DNA from: Undibacterium sp.
Lineage (GTDB): Bacteria; Pseudomonadota; Gammaproteobacteria; Burkholderiales; Burkholderiaceae_D
DNA length: 64,000 bases
Direction: 5' to 3'
NCBI GenBank assembly: GCA_030645915.1
Contig: JAUSNO010000024.1
Location: 62,001-126,000 of the forward strand
The notes under the pieces are model-generated. The model was not told where the DNA came from and ran no database searches. It saw nothing but the letters and a program-made list of their open reading frames with translations. The position numbers and the translations under genes are program-made. This document shows, one piece after another, positions 30,960 through 41,355 of this stretch (the stretch's first letter is position 1; every line of letters starts with the position of its first letter).

Positions 30960-32414
30960 ATGCACAAGCACTCCCTCAAGCAACTCTCTGCACTTTTGCA
31001 GAGCAAACAAGTATCCGCCACTGAACTGGCTCAGCACTACCTTGCCCGCATTCAATCAAGCACCCTGAATGCCTTCAACCATGTTGATCCTGCATTCACT
31101 TTGCAGCAGGCGGCCAGCGCCGACCAGCGCATCGCCAAAGGCGACGCCGGAATACTGACCGGCATCCCCATCGCGCACAAGGATATTTTTGTCACGCGTC
31201 ATTTACGCTCTACTGCCGGTTCACGGATGCTGGAAAATTACATCAGCCCATTTGATGCGACGGTAGTTGAACATTTCAACGCGGCAGGTATGGTCACGTT
31301 GGGCAAACTCAATTGCGACGAGTTCGCGATGGGCTCCAGCAACGAAAACTCCTATTTTGGCGCAGTCAAAAATCCCTGGGATACCAGCGCAATTCCAGGC
31401 GGATCTTCCGGCGGCTCAGCCGCCGCGATCGCCGCACGCTTGACACCTGCAGCAACCGCAACCGACACGGGCGGATCAATCCGCCAACCGGCGGCATTTT
31501 GCGGCGTCACCGGCATCAAGCCAACCTACGGCAGTGTGTCACGCTACGGCATGATTGCATTTGCATCGTCGCTGGATCAGGGTGGCCCGATTGCGCAAAC
31601 AGCAGAAGATTGCGGCTTGCTGCTCAACGCCATGATAGGCTTTGACCCCAAGGATTCTACTTGCGTAGAGCGTGCCACAGAAGACTACAACCGTGACCTG
31701 AGCAAGAATTTAACCGGCCTACGCATCGGCGTACCGCGTGAGTTTTTTAGCGAGGGCTTAGCCAAAGATGTTGAGCAGGCTGTGCGTGCAGCGTTGGCCG
31801 AATACGAAAAACTCGGCGCGACATTAGTTGATATCTCGCTGCCAAAAACCGAGCTGTCTATCCCCGTGTATTACGTGATTGCGCCGGCAGAAGCATCATC
31901 GAATCTGAGTCGCTTTGATGGCGTGCGTTACGGTCATCGCGCTGCCGATTACAAAGACCTGACCGAAATGTACAAGAAGACCCGCGCAGAAGGTTTTGGC
32001 GATGAAGTCAAGCGCCGCATCCTGGTCGGTTCGTATGTCCTGTCGCACGGTTACTACGACGCTTACTATTTGCAGGCACAAAAAATTCGCCGTCTGATCG
32101 CGCAGGATTTCCAGGCCGCCTTCCAGCAATGCGATGTCATCATGGGGCCTGTGGCACCGACGGTTGCATGGGATCTGGGCGACAAGTCGGATAATCCTGT
32201 GGCCAATTATCTGGCAGATATTTTTACCCTGTCCACCAGCCTGGCGGGTTTGCCTGGCATGTCTATCCCCTGTGGTTTTGGCCAAGGCGAAAAGAACAGC
32301 AAGCGCCCTGTTGGTTTGCAATTGATCGGTAACTATTTCACCGAAGCGAAGTTACTCAACATTGCCCATCAATACCAATTAGCCACTGACTGGCATTTGA
32401 AGTCGCCGGAATAA
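30960..32414 (+). CDS. gatA: Asp/Glu-tRNA amidotransferase subunit A
   Basis: Glutaminase/amidase subunit that releases ammonia for conversion of Glu-tRNA(Gln) or Asp-tRNA(Asn), 484 aa. The amidase triad is visible: K74 in IAHKDIF, cis-Ser S149 in GGSSGGSAA and nucleophile S173 in [10 protein letters not shown]. Lies 18 bp after gatC; a hairpin repeat separates it from gatB. Confidence 0.97.
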   Translation: MHKHSLKQLSALLQSKQVSATELAQHYLARIQSSTLNAFNHVDPAFTLQQAASADQRIAKGDAGILTGIPIAHKDIFVTRHLRSTAGSRMLENYISPFDATVVEHFNAAGMVTLGKLNCDEFAMGSSNENSYFGAVKNPWDTSAIPGGSSGGSAAAIAARLTPAATATDTGGSIRQPAAFCGVTGIKPTYGSVSRYGMIAFASSLDQGGPIAQTAEDCGLLLNAMIGFDPKDSTCVERATEDYNRDLSKNLTGLRIGVPREFFSEGLAKDVEQAVRAALAEYEKLGATLVDISLPKTELSIPVYYVIAPAEASSNLSRFDGVRYGHRAADYKDLTEMYKKTRAEGFGDEVKRRILVGSYVLSHGYYDAYYLQAQKIRRLIAQDFQAAFQQCDVIMGPVAPTVAWDLGDKSDNPVANYLADIFTLSTSLAGLPGMSIPCGFGQGEKNSKRPVGLQLIGNYFTEAKLLNIAHQYQLATDWHLKSPE

Positions 32415-32449
32415 ATTCTACCTGAGGGTTTTTACCGCGTTTGTCAATG

Positions 32450-32493
32450 CGAGCACCCTCACCCCAGCCCTCTCCCGCCCGCGGGAGAGGGAG
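32450..32493. repeat. REP-like hairpin between gatA and gatB
   Basis: CTCTCCCGC (32470-32478), CC, GCGGGAGAG (32481-32489), preceded by GCACCCTCACCCCAGCC. This 'ACCCTCACCCCAGCCCTCTC' type of hairpin is a widespread intergenic repeat in proteobacteria. It lies within the gatCAB operon, 25 bp before the gatB start, so it would be in the message. Confidence 0.8.
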
Positions 32494-32514
32494 TGAAAAA
32501 ATAAGGAAAACATT

Positions 32515-33987
32515 ATGCAATGGGAAGTCGTGATCGGTTTTGAGACACATGCGCAACTCAAGACCCAATCCAAAATATTTAGCGGTTCATCCACCCAGTT
32601 CGGTGCTGAACCCAATACACAGGCAAGCATCGTTGACCTGGCATTGCCAGGCGCGCTGCCTGTCATGAATAAAATGGCGGTAGAAAAAGCCATACAATTT
32701 GGCCTGGCTGTCGGCGCCACTATCGCGCCAGAATCCATCTTTGCGCGTAAAAATTATTTCTACCCGGATTCGCCTAAAGGCTACCAGATCAGCCAATTTG
32801 AAATCCCGGTCGTACAGGGCGGCAGCGTCACTTGCGTGGTCGAAAAAGACGGCAAGTCGGAAGTCAAAGTCATCGAATTAACACGCGCCCATCTGGAAGA
32901 AGATGCCGGCAAATCGCTGCATGAAGATTACCAGGGTATGACCGGCATCGACCTTAATCGCGCTGGCACGCCCTTGCTGGAAATCGTCACTGAGCCTGTC
33001 ATGCGCAGCGCCACCGAGGCCGTCGCGTATGCCAAAGCCCTGCATGCACTGGTGGTCTGGCTCGATATTTGTGATGGCAATATGCAGGAGGGTTCATTCC
33101 GCTGCGATGCCAACGTCTCGGTGCGCCCGGTCGGGCAAAAAGAATTCGGCACGCGTTGCGAAATTAAAAACCTCAACTCGTTCCGGTTTCTGGAAGAAGC
33201 CATCAACATCGAAGTGCGCCGCCAGATTGAACTGATAGAAGACGGCGGTACGGTTGTGCAAGAGACGCGCCTGTATGACCCGGATCGCAAAGAAACCCGC
33301 CCCATGCGCAGCAAAGAAGATGCGATGGATTACCGCTACTTCCCCGACCCGGATTTACCGCCACTCAAGATCAGCGCTGACTGGATAGAGCGTGTCAGAG
33401 CAAGCATGCCAGAACTACCGGCAGCAGCACGTGCGCGCTTCATTACGCAATACGGCATCTCCGATTACGACGCCATGATCGTCACGCAATCCAAGGCGAT
33501 GGCAGCCTATTTTGAAGCAGCGATTGCGGCCACTGAAGCCGGCGATAAAGCAGCGCAAGCCAAGCAGGTAGCCAACTGGCTCATGGGCGATGTCTCGTCC
33601 ACCCTCAACCGCGAAGGCATCGACATCAGTGCCATCCCGGTCAGCGCCGCACAACTGGCAGTACTATTGCAGCGTATCTTTGATGGTACGATCTCCAACA
33701 AGATAGCCAAGGAAGTCTTTGCAGCCATGTGGCAAACGCCATCTGCAGACATCAATTTAGCTGATCAGGTGATAGAAGCCAAAGGCCTCAAGCAAATCTC
33801 GGATGTCGGCGCGCTGGAAAAAATTATCGACGAAGTCATGGCGGCCAATCAGCAGTCCGTTGATGAATATCGCGCTGGCAAAGAAAAAGCCTTCAACTCA
33901 CTGGTGGGCCAGGCCATGAAGGCGACCAAGGGCAAGGGCAATCCGGCACAGGTGAACGAGTTATTGAAGAAAAAATTGGCTGGGTAA
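32515..33987 (+). CDS. gatB: Asp/Glu-tRNA amidotransferase subunit B
   Basis: Binds and phosphorylates the mischarged tRNA, 490 aa. [63 protein letters not shown] and [12 protein letters not shown] are diagnostic. The C-terminal YqeY-like tail domain runs from about 410 and ends with [23 protein letters not shown] precedes the ATG. Confidence 0.97.
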   Translation: MQWEVVIGFETHAQLKTQSKIFSGSSTQFGAEPNTQASIVDLALPGALPVMNKMAVEKAIQFGLAVGATIAPESIFARKNYFYPDSPKGYQISQFEIPVVQGGSVTCVVEKDGKSEVKVIELTRAHLEEDAGKSLHEDYQGMTGIDLNRAGTPLLEIVTEPVMRSATEAVAYAKALHALVVWLDICDGNMQEGSFRCDANVSVRPVGQKEFGTRCEIKNLNSFRFLEEAINIEVRRQIELIEDGGTVVQETRLYDPDRKETRPMRSKEDAMDYRYFPDPDLPPLKISADWIERVRASMPELPAAARARFITQYGISDYDAMIVTQSKAMAAYFEAAIAATEAGDKAAQAKQVANWLMGDVSSTLNREGIDISAIPVSAAQLAVLLQRIFDGTISNKIAKEVFAAMWQTPSADINLADQVIEAKGLKQISDVGALEKIIDEVMAANQQSVDEYRAGKEKAFNSLVGQAMKATKGKGNPAQVNELLKKKLAG

Positions 33988-34021
33988 GTCTGCATCGGCC
34001 CGAACTACGAACGAGGTTAAC

Positions 34022-34687
34022 TTGAACAATTTAAGACAAGAATTTATCGAATTTTCGGTCAAAGCGGGCGTCATTCGTTTTGGCGAATTTGTGACCAAGG
34101 CTGGACGCAACTCGCCCTATTTTTTTAACGCCGGGTTATTCAGTGACGGCGCGAATTTGGGCAAACTGGCAGAATTTTATGCACAGACCTTAATTGATTC
34201 CGGCATCGAATTCGACATGCTATTTGGCCCCGCCTACAAAGGCATCACCCTTGCATCCGCAACAGCTGTCGCCTTAGCGGCAAAGGGGCGCAATGTGTCA
34301 TTCGCCTATAATCGCAAAGAAGCCAAAGACCACGGCGAAGGCGGCACGATCGTCGGTGCAAAACTACAGGGCAAAGTCGTCATCATCGACGATGTCATCT
34401 CTGCAGGAACATCAGTGCGCGAGTCTGTCGAGATGATACGTGCTGCTGGCGCCACGCCATGTGCAGTATTGATTGCCCTCGACAGGATGGAACGTTCAGG
34501 CAAAGACGACTCCCTGTCTGTTCACTCCGCGGTGCAGGAAGTCAGTGAGACTTACAACATGCCAGTGGTATCTATTGGTAATCTGAATGACTTATTTGAC
34601 TATCTGTCCTCAGCAGGCACTGATACGCAACTCGCGCAACACAAGGATGCGGTAGCGAATTATCGTCGGCGATATGGGGCAACATAG
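34022..34687 (+). CDS. pyrE: Orotate phosphoribosyltransferase (TTG start)
   Basis: Makes orotidine 5'-monophosphate from orotate and PRPP, 221 aa. FGEFVTKAGRNSPYFFNAGLF, FGPAYKGITLA, YNRKEAKDHGEGG and the PRPP loop VVIIDDVISAGTS are present. The start is TTG at 34022, with GAGG 6-7 bp upstream; the protein N-terminus MNNLRQEFIEF is normal for the family and no in-frame ATG fits. Followed by a strong terminator. Confidence 0.95.
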   Translation: MNNLRQEFIEFSVKAGVIRFGEFVTKAGRNSPYFFNAGLFSDGANLGKLAEFYAQTLIDSGIEFDMLFGPAYKGITLASATAVALAAKGRNVSFAYNRKEAKDHGEGGTIVGAKLQGKVVIIDDVISAGTSVRESVEMIRAAGATPCAVLIALDRMERSGKDDSLSVHSAVQEVSETYNMPVVSIGNLNDLFDYLSSAGTDTQLAQHKDAVANYRRRYGAT

Positions 34688-34751
34688 TGCAATAAAAGAA
34701 GCCATCGATAGGCGCATTGCATCAACTTGCAGTGCGCCCACTTCGGTAAAC

Positions 34752-34788
34752 TGAAAAAGGGTTCGCTATTTTGCGAACCCTTTTTTTG
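34752..34788. terminator. Intrinsic terminator shared by pyrE and gspD
   Basis: AAAAAGGGTTCGC, TATTTT, GCGAACCCTTTTTTT: a perfect 8-bp stem with A- and T-tracts on either side. Lies between the convergent pyrE and gspD genes, so it probably ends both the gat-pyr unit and the ten-gene T2SS operon. Confidence 0.9.
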
Positions 34789-34808
34789 AATCTAGATTTA
34801 GATTTGGA

Positions 34809-37274
34809 TTAACGGCGTTCTACTGCACGCTTTAATTCCTCCAAAAGATCTGCATCATTCACCGTGTTACCCGCCGGTACCGGACCTGGCGTTTTCGTTT
34901 TGCTGGTCGTGCTAGGTTTTGCTGTCACTGCCTTGCTTTCAGGGGCAGGTGCTTGCGGCTTGCTCATGATGACATCAGAAGGAACAATCGTCTCATTACT
35001 CTCCAATGATGGCTCAGGTGCCAGTTTTTTTTCAGCGCCGTCCTCTGCAGTAACAGGCTCTAATTCTTTAACCTCATTTGCTGGCAATATCGGCGCGGTG
35101 GTTTTGAGTCCAGTACGTTCTTGTGACTCAGACTGCTCCTTAAATGGCACAACATCAGAAGGTGGAGGACGCTTCAAGCTTTTGAGATCAGTGCGTTCCT
35201 TGAGATCCCTGGCCCAATCACCTAATGAACTCTGAAATGCGTTGGTGATAGATTCTGCCTCAAAATCATCATTGATAATGTAGGGTGTAATCAAAATAAT
35301 CAGCTCTGTCTTACCGCGACCGACAGATTGTGATTTGAATAAATTTCCGACAAGAGGAATATCCTTCAAAAATGGCACGCCACTATCGGAAGAGCTATTA
35401 TTATTTGAGATCAATCCCGCCAACATCACCGTACTACCATCTCGCAGCGTTAATTTAGTGTCAACCTTGCGAATACCTATAGTTGGAGAAGCAATTCCAC
35501 CAGCAACTATTTCTTTCACGTCACTCACTTCCTGAGAGATATCTAGATCAATCCTGTTTCCAGAGTTAATGACAGGCCGGACTTTTAAAATCATACCGGC
35601 AGTCCGATACTGAACAGTATTGGTCGTCGTGCCGGTTGTCAGGATAGAACCAGGGGTAGTGGTGATGCTAGTCAAAATTGGAACTTCCTGAGCAACTTGA
35701 ATCGTCGCGGTTTCGCCGTTACGCGCCATCAATTTTGGGCTAGACAAAATTTGTGCATCATTTTTACCTGCCAAGGCACTCACATCTGCCCTCATTGATG
35801 CTGCTGAATTCAGATAACTGAATGCCAATCCGGCCGCACCAGCTTTGGTTACTGGCAATACGCCGTTAGGCAAAGCACTGCCATTTTTAAAGGTCCAGTC
35901 AACGCCCAATTTACTAGAAGTGCCCGCAGTCACTTCCGCCACCATCACATCAATCAGGGCTGATTTAGTTGGCTTATCCAATTCAGCTAACAATGCCATC
36001 CACTGACGGTATTGATCTTGCCCACCGCCCTGAATAATCAGGCTATTAGTTGCATTATTAACAACAATCTTTGAGCCAGTTCTTCCGGTTGATGCGGCCG
36101 CACCTGCAGCAGCTACCGGAGCTGTAGTCCCGCCGCCAATCAACTCAGACAAAGTTTTCGCCAGAGCTTGGGCATCAGCATATTTAACAGGATAGGTAAA
36201 AAACGCCCCACCAGCCTGACTTTCTGATGGTTTATCCAGCTCTCTCGCCCATTTCAATGCGTGGTTCAGAATGACCTCTGATGAAGTGAAAATAATTACG
36301 CTATTTATTGGTGCTATCGGCAAGATCAATATTGGCGCACCAGTAGTAAGCGATGTACTCGCTACATAGCCCTCTGCTGCCAATACATCCACCAAGCGCT
36401 TGCCGAATTCATCAGCAGTCCAAAATACCGGGCTGATACGCTTAGTACGCTGCCCACGCATCGCAGGTTGATCGAATACCTGGATGACTTCCATCGCAGC
36501 AGAAATATCATCGGACTGTCCGCTCAACAATAAAGCATTACGCCCAGGATCGTCTTGCATCTGAATTTTTGTGCCAAACATCGTGCGTAGCAAGCCACTA
36601 AAGTCACCAAGGCGAACTGCCTCCAGTTCCACATAGTAAAAAACTGGACGCAGACTCATCGGCGTGTCGGGCTGCGCACGGCCACGACGAATTTGTGGCG
36701 AATAGCTGCTGGACGCAGTGTCTGGAACCATGCGAATCACACCACCAAAATCCTGCACGGCGATTCCATAGCTCTTCAATAACATACGTGCCAAATTTGC
36801 CATCTGGCTCGCGGTTTGTGGGCGTGGAGTATGGAAAGTGACCAGATCAGTACGAGCGGCAACAGCGCCATCCAAAGAGTAATTTGCTTTCAGCACACCG
36901 CCATATACAGCCTGAATGAATGTAGGCAATGGCATCTGATCGAAAGAAACAGACAGATTGCTTATTTCATTCGCCACATCTATCTGCTTAACAGTATTTT
37001 TATCTGCATTACCACTAATGCTACGAACCGCAGGCATTTTTGGGGTATCAGATTCCGTATATTTTCGTTGTAATTGCGCCTCTCCCAACACGGAAGCCGA
37101 GCTTGCCTGTGTACTACGCTCGAATTCAATTTTGTTCGGCACAATAAGTTTGGAATCGACGCATCCTGAAAGTGTGAGAATGACACCCAAAGCACTCAAC
37201 ATACTCTTAGTTGAAATCGGCAAAGTACATCCGATTGACGTTTTGCCTTCAAGGCGAAAAGGAAATTTTTTCAT
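34809..37274 (-). CDS. gspD: Type II secretion secretin
   Basis: Outer-membrane channel of the T2SS, 821 aa. Lipoprotein-type signal (VILTLSGC, Cys near residue 38). An N0-like domain at about 105-190, N1-N3 repeats at about 210-450 with an Ala/Gly-rich insertion, then the secretin barrel ending in VPFLKDIPLVGNLFKSQS and KTELIILITPYII (about 635-680). The last about 130 residues are Pro/Thr/Glu-rich and disordered-looking; they do not resemble a pilotin-binding S-domain. Last gene of the operon; overlaps the preceding gspC-like gene by 4 bp. Confidence 0.94.
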   Translation of the reverse strand: MKKFPFRLEGKTSIGCTLPISTKSMLSALGVILTLSGCVDSKLIVPNKIEFERSTQASSASVLGEAQLQRKYTESDTPKMPAVRSISGNADKNTVKQIDVANEISNLSVSFDQMPLPTFIQAVYGGVLKANYSLDGAVAARTDLVTFHTPRPQTASQMANLARMLLKSYGIAVQDFGGVIRMVPDTASSSYSPQIRRGRAQPDTPMSLRPVFYYVELEAVRLGDFSGLLRTMFGTKIQMQDDPGRNALLLSGQSDDISAAMEVIQVFDQPAMRGQRTKRISPVFWTADEFGKRLVDVLAAEGYVASTSLTTGAPILILPIAPINSVIIFTSSEVILNHALKWARELDKPSESQAGGAFFTYPVKYADAQALAKTLSELIGGGTTAPVAAAGAAASTGRTGSKIVVNNATNSLIIQGGGQDQYRQWMALLAELDKPTKSALIDVMVAEVTAGTSSKLGVDWTFKNGSALPNGVLPVTKAGAAGLAFSYLNSAASMRADVSALAGKNDAQILSSPKLMARNGETATIQVAQEVPILTSITTTPGSILTTGTTTNTVQYRTAGMILKVRPVINSGNRIDLDISQEVSDVKEIVAGGIASPTIGIRKVDTKLTLRDGSTVMLAGLISNNNSSSDSGVPFLKDIPLVGNLFKSQSVGRGKTELIILITPYIINDDFEAESITNAFQSSLGDWARDLKERTDLKSLKRPPPSDVVPFKEQSESQERTGLKTTAPILPANEVKELEPVTAEDGAEKKLAPEPSLESNETIVPSDVIMSKPQAPAPESKAVTAKPSTTSKTKTPGPVPAGNTVNDADLLEELKRAVERR

Positions 37275-37777
37275 TGCTTACGTAAATTCAGTTTCATGAG
37301 TTGACCATTCAAGGAAATCTGCAAATGATCTTGCGAAATTTGGACTATTTTTGCGCCGCCAGGTAATTTATCACCTACTTTTCTGGCTTCGGTCGCAGGC
37401 TGGTTTGCAAACAGCAACAAGACACTTTTTTCATCACCAACAGCAGTCACCCCCACTATTCTCCAACGAGGCGGAGTCAGCGGTTCTTTGCGTGGTGGCA
37501 AGGCCAGTCGCGCTGTCTGCTCCCAAATTTGCAATTCTGTCGGATCTGCAGGAAGTACAACTTCGCTCGTTTCGGCTTTTTCTATCGGCGCTGATTGCAA
37601 CACAAATGTCGCATCGGTCTCAGGTGCTTTTTGCACACTCAATTGCGATACTGACTCAATAGAAGATGACATACTAACCCAACCCAGCGCTGCACCAATC
37701 ACAGCACAAGCCAATAAGGCCAATAACGCAATAACTTGAGGACGGGAAAGCGATTTTACATTTGACATAGTTACCAT
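37271..37777 (-). CDS. GspC-like inner-membrane protein (HR domain)
   Basis: 168 aa with a membrane segment at about 15-35 and a homology-region-like domain at about 100-166: WRIVGVTAVGDEKSVLLLFAN, then EARKVGDKLPGGAKIVQIS and LQISLNGQLMKLNL. GspC links the secretin to the inner-membrane platform. No PDZ domain, so it is much shorter than classical GspC; it occupies the place of gspN in similar operons. Assignment rests on the HR pattern and position. Confidence 0.7.
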   Translation of the reverse strand: MVTMSNVKSLSRPQVIALLALLACAVIGAALGWVSMSSSIESVSQLSVQKAPETDATFVLQSAPIEKAETSEVVLPADPTELQIWEQTARLALPPRKEPLTPPRWRIVGVTAVGDEKSVLLLFANQPATEARKVGDKLPGGAKIVQISQDHLQISLNGQLMKLNLRKQ

Positions 37778-37779
37778 GA

Positions 37780-38466
37780 TTAAAATCCGTTCTTTGCTGG
37801 TAACAAGGCTGGCTTACCCGTGACAGGCACTGTGCTTGTGCCAGGCAGTGCATTTGGTTTTATACGCCAATAACTACGTATGCCCAATTCTAGCTGCGCT
37901 CCACGTACTGTCACGCGGTCAATCACTAAAAAGCGCTGTACCTCTTCCTGTTTTTGCATCAATTTATTAAATGCAACTGGATCAAAACGGCCAGATAAGG
38001 TGAGTTTGATCATTTGTACGCCAACGGGCAGCAGATCGTCCTTATTTTTATCAGCGCCAAATCGAGCTAATGGTCGTGCAACATTGCCTGCGCTAGCTTT
38101 ATCTCCGACTTTGTCACTTGCTTTATCGCCACCTTCAGCATCAGTCGCTGTCACCGTCAGATTGGCGATCCCTGCTTCTTTGGCAATATGACGCAAGTCA
38201 CTCAGTAAGCGCGCCTTTGCAAAGGTAGGCGATTTTTCAACTGGCAAATAACTCATCCACGCTTTGCGCGCCTGATCAGCCAATCGCAAATTTTCTGGCC
38301 AATGGTTATCTCGTAACAAAGCCTCCTGTCGAGATAATAATTGTTGCTGACTCTTAAGTTGTAACTGTCTGGCAGCAATTGCATCAGAAAGTTCCATCAA
38401 GCCATATACAATCAGAATAAAAAATACAAAGCTGATTAATTGCCAAAAACGTTTACCCGTTTGCAT
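37780..38466 (-). CDS. gspM: GspM/PilO-like T2SS assembly protein
   Basis: 228 aa. One N-terminal membrane segment (LISFVFFILIVYGLMEL), a coiled-coil stretch (about 30-60), then a periplasmic ferredoxin-like domain (about 120-205) with an inserted charged segment (GGDKASDKVGDKAS). It should pair with GspL in the assembly platform. The ATG at 38466 lies one base after the gspL stop; the longer frame overlaps gspL out of frame. Confidence 0.75.
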   Translation of the reverse strand: MQTGKRFWQLISFVFFILIVYGLMELSDAIAARQLQLKSQQQLLSRQEALLRDNHWPENLRLADQARKAWMSYLPVEKSPTFAKARLLSDLRHIAKEAGIANLTVTATDAEGGDKASDKVGDKASAGNVARPLARFGADKNKDDLLPVGVQMIKLTLSGRFDPVAFNKLMQKQEEVQRFLVIDRVTVRGAQLELGIRSYWRIKPNALPGTSTVPVTGKPALLPAKNGF

Positions 38467-38467
38467 T

Positions 38468-39694
38468 TTATTCTCCCTTCTCTCGCTTGCCACTACGATC
38501 AATTGATGTAACGGCAGATTTGGGCAATTTATCTGGTATCTGCGTCTGACCCAACACCTTGATTTCGTTTGGTTTGCCCAAACGCAGTATCTTGGCTGAG
38601 ATGCGAGTAATTCGCGCATCACTATCTGGCAACAAACGAATATTGGTCAACTTTGGCAATGCCTCCAATTCTTGCGTCAGTGCGACAAGATTTAATTCCG
38701 TATTAACCGGTACTAACATCAAGCGAACTTCACCGTCCAGATATTCAAATTCCCGGATGGCAGCTTCTTGTTGCTGCAACACTGGCCTCAAACTTGCCAG
38801 TAGCTCCATCACATCATCCTGGCTACGTAGACCGGCTAATTTATTCACCCATTGCTGAGACTCCAATGCTTTGCCGCGAGCAACATTTAATGGCTCAACC
38901 AAGGGTGAAAGTGCTTCAATTTTTGCTTCTACGCTATGCTGTTGCGCTTGCAATACCCACCATTCTGCCGATAGATATCCTAGCCCAACCATCAATGCGG
39001 CACCGGCAAGCAAGCTTAACTTCTCACTGCGAATTTCTGTTAACGCATGCCACCATTTTTTGCCGAGCAAATTGTATCCCCACGGCTCAGCTAAATTAGC
39101 TGCTGCGTTCACATCCTGAATAGCAGATTGCGCAACCAAAGAAGGTAAGGCTTCTGGCCATGATGCCAATGCAGCCCGCGCACCGGAAGCGGCTGCGGCA
39201 GTAGGACGCCAATTCTGCCAGGTCGCATTGTCGATCATTTCTGGCCACCATGCGCTATCCAGTAACAAACCCTGATGCCACAGTTGCGCCTCGACGCCAT
39301 GCAAACACTGCTGTAGCACCGCACCTTCTTTGATCTTAGGAAAACAAACGCTCTCTGGTGCAATATGCAAGGCCGCAAAATCCAATGCATGCTTCTCGCA
39401 AAATTCTCTTACCCGCTGATTTTCCCAAAACCAAAGATGCACCCAATCACCAGAGCGGCAAGCATAGACACCAGAATCTGCGAACGGTGCCAATCGCCCC
39501 AAATGCAAATTCACCAAAGCCACCGTCTTATGCTGCGGCACACCTTTGGCCTGCAACGATGTCGTAACACACCAAGCTCTTGGCAATATCCATAGTGGTT
39601 TGATCCAGCCAGAATTACCGCTACGCGCCTCTAGCGCGGCTTCATCCGCATCGTCAGGTAAATCAGAAAGGTAAAATCGGTTGCGTAATGGCAT
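38468..39694 (-). CDS. gspL: GspL/PilN-like T2SS assembly protein
   Basis: 408 aa. The N-terminal cytoplasmic part (1-230) is weakly conserved and Trp-rich, where GspL has its GspE-binding actin-like fold. A membrane segment lies near 235-255 (LSLLAGAALMVGLGYLSAEWW), followed by a coiled coil and a ferredoxin-like periplasmic domain (about 310-385). Start taken at the ATG at 39694, overlapping gspK by 32 bp; an upstream TTG would add nine residues. Confidence 0.75.
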   Translation of the reverse strand: MPLRNRFYLSDLPDDADEAALEARSGNSGWIKPLWILPRAWCVTTSLQAKGVPQHKTVALVNLHLGRLAPFADSGVYACRSGDWVHLWFWENQRVREFCEKHALDFAALHIAPESVCFPKIKEGAVLQQCLHGVEAQLWHQGLLLDSAWWPEMIDNATWQNWRPTAAAASGARAALASWPEALPSLVAQSAIQDVNAAANLAEPWGYNLLGKKWWHALTEIRSEKLSLLAGAALMVGLGYLSAEWWVLQAQQHSVEAKIEALSPLVEPLNVARGKALESQQWVNKLAGLRSQDDVMELLASLRPVLQQQEAAIREFEYLDGEVRLMLVPVNTELNLVALTQELEALPKLTNIRLLPDSDARITRISAKILRLGKPNEIKVLGQTQIPDKLPKSAVTSIDRSGKREKGE

Positions 39695-40688
39695 TCTTAT
39701 CAGTTTCAGAAATTTGATCAATTTTAGGCCAGTTTGCTCGGCCAGCCGGCATCATAACCGATGATATTGGTAAATGGCGTGGAGATGATATTTCCCACGG
39801 TATCCCTTCAACATTCGTTTTAAGTGCCAGTTCATAGCGAAAAACCAAAGGCATGTCAGGCATAGTGTGAGTCACCCTAAAGGTACGGGAAGGGAAGCGA
39901 CCTTCCGGCAAGCCCATAAACCCTTTTCCCTGCACCTGATTTTGCAGCAAGTTAATCAATACATTTTCCCCTGCATCACGCTCATTACCCACCAACGCAA
40001 TTTGCTCTGTCGTCAAGCCGTAAGCAGCCAATGCACCCGGTGTTGCTGTGCCTGGATTAAAGCGGCTATCTCCAAACACGGTAACGTCTTCTGAGCAATG
40101 TCTCTCATCCCATGTCGGCTGAATTTGCTTCCAGCCATAAACGCGCCACAATTCTGGTTCAGCTAATAAAGGTGAGTATCGCGGCGCGGGTAACCCCGCC
40201 ATTGAATACTCCAGTGACTTGGCACCGTTAAGGCGCTTCAATTCACCTGCTTCTGCATAGTCTTCCAAGGCATCGAGCAGTGAACCTGTCTTCGACTCAT
40301 CCACACCGCAACGGACAAGCAAACGTGTCAGCATCTCGCGCTTTGGCCGGTTCAGACTTAGCAAACCTCGTACATCTTGCAAATGCATAGTAGATTTACC
40401 AGCACTTGCGTAGCCACGGCCATCCACCTTTAATAATTGTCCTGACCAACCAAACCCTTCTTGTGTGGCTCGACTGCTAGATAACCAAAATAAGGCTTCG
40501 CTGCGGCTCGATAAAAATTCTTGTTCCGCATCAGCCCTTAGTTTTAATTGTGCCTGCCGTTGCGCCAGAATCTGGTTTGATTGACTAATCATCGCGGCAA
40601 GTATCGTTAAACCCGCTAGCAACCACAATACCGCCGCCAAGGCAAAACCCGATGATCCAGTACGCAAATGAAAACGATATTGACTCAT
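39663..40688 (-). CDS. gspK: T2SS minor pseudopilin GspK
   Basis: Tip component of the pseudopilus, 341 aa, much larger than the other pseudopilins, as expected. Cleavage site SSG/FALAAVLWLLAGLTILAA; the +5 position is Ala instead of Glu, normal for GspK. The inserted alpha domain contains DVRGLLSLNRP and LLDALEDYAEAG. The start overlaps gspJ by 4 bp and the end overlaps gspL. Confidence 0.9.
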   Translation of the reverse strand: MSQYRFHLRTGSSGFALAAVLWLLAGLTILAAMISQSNQILAQRQAQLKLRADAEQEFLSSRSEALFWLSSSRATQEGFGWSGQLLKVDGRGYASAGKSTMHLQDVRGLLSLNRPKREMLTRLLVRCGVDESKTGSLLDALEDYAEAGELKRLNGAKSLEYSMAGLPAPRYSPLLAEPELWRVYGWKQIQPTWDERHCSEDVTVFGDSRFNPGTATPGALAAYGLTTEQIALVGNERDAGENVLINLLQNQVQGKGFMGLPEGRFPSRTFRVTHTMPDMPLVFRYELALKTNVEGIPWEISSPRHLPISSVMMPAGRANWPKIDQISETDKNAITQPILPF

Positions 40689-41314
40689 TTCACGTCCACA
40701 CCAAAGAGTTTGCCCATATCATTTTTATTATTTGGCTCTGGTTTACGCGTGCCAAGATACGGCGCAATCATCTGTACTAATTGCTCACCAGAGCTGGATC
40801 GCACCACCACCCCCACAGGCATCTCATTAGTCACTTTGCCAAAAGGCGGCCACATGGCCTGACTTGAACCATCAACAGCCAGATACTCCAATTTGATAGG
40901 AATATCCCACGACGCGATTATTACCGGTTTTTCATCGCCAACTATCACAGTAAGATCCATTCCGCCTTGCTGCTTATTTTCCAGTTTGGTACGAAACTGC
41001 TGCACATTACCCCAATCAGATTGTGGCAAAGAAAGCGAATAAGCTTCAAAACCAGTCGAATCGCCGCTAAACGGGCGCTCCGTGTCTGGTGGCAACACAA
41101 GATTTCCTACCAGATCAGTCAGCGCGTGAGAACGCACCCACTGCGGCTGAAATTGCCCGTTCACGCTCTCCGCGATACGCACCACTTGCGATACCTGAAA
41201 AAAGGCCCCAGACATGATCGTCACCACAAAACCTAAAATCACCAAGCTCACCAAGAGCTCAATCAGCGTCATGCCTGATTGTTTAACATCAAGTCTTTGG
41301 CAGTTATACGGCAT
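40685..41314 (-). CDS. gspJ: T2SS minor pseudopilin GspJ
   Basis: 209 aa. Prepilin cleavage site QSG/MTLIELLVSLVILGFV with Glu5, a long N-terminal helix, and a C-terminal beta domain (SLSLPQSDWGNVQQF and later). With GspI and GspK it forms the pseudopilus tip. The ATG at 41314 is preferred; an upstream TTG at 41344 would add ten residues. Confidence 0.87.
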   Translation of the reverse strand: MPYNCQRLDVKQSGMTLIELLVSLVILGFVVTIMSGAFFQVSQVVRIAESVNGQFQPQWVRSHALTDLVGNLVLPPDTERPFSGDSTGFEAYSLSLPQSDWGNVQQFRTKLENKQQGGMDLTVIVGDEKPVIIASWDIPIKLEYLAVDGSSQAMWPPFGKVTNEMPVGVVVRSSSGEQLVQMIAPYLGTRKPEPNNKNDMGKLFGVDVK

Positions 41315-41355
41315 TTGGAATAACACTCTAAAACGAGAGCTCAAAATTTAGTCTC

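Noticed and set aside
34864-35235. 123-codon plus-strand frame near the gspD 3' end
   Set aside because: Antisense to the low-complexity tail of gspD, whose skewed composition keeps the opposite strand open.
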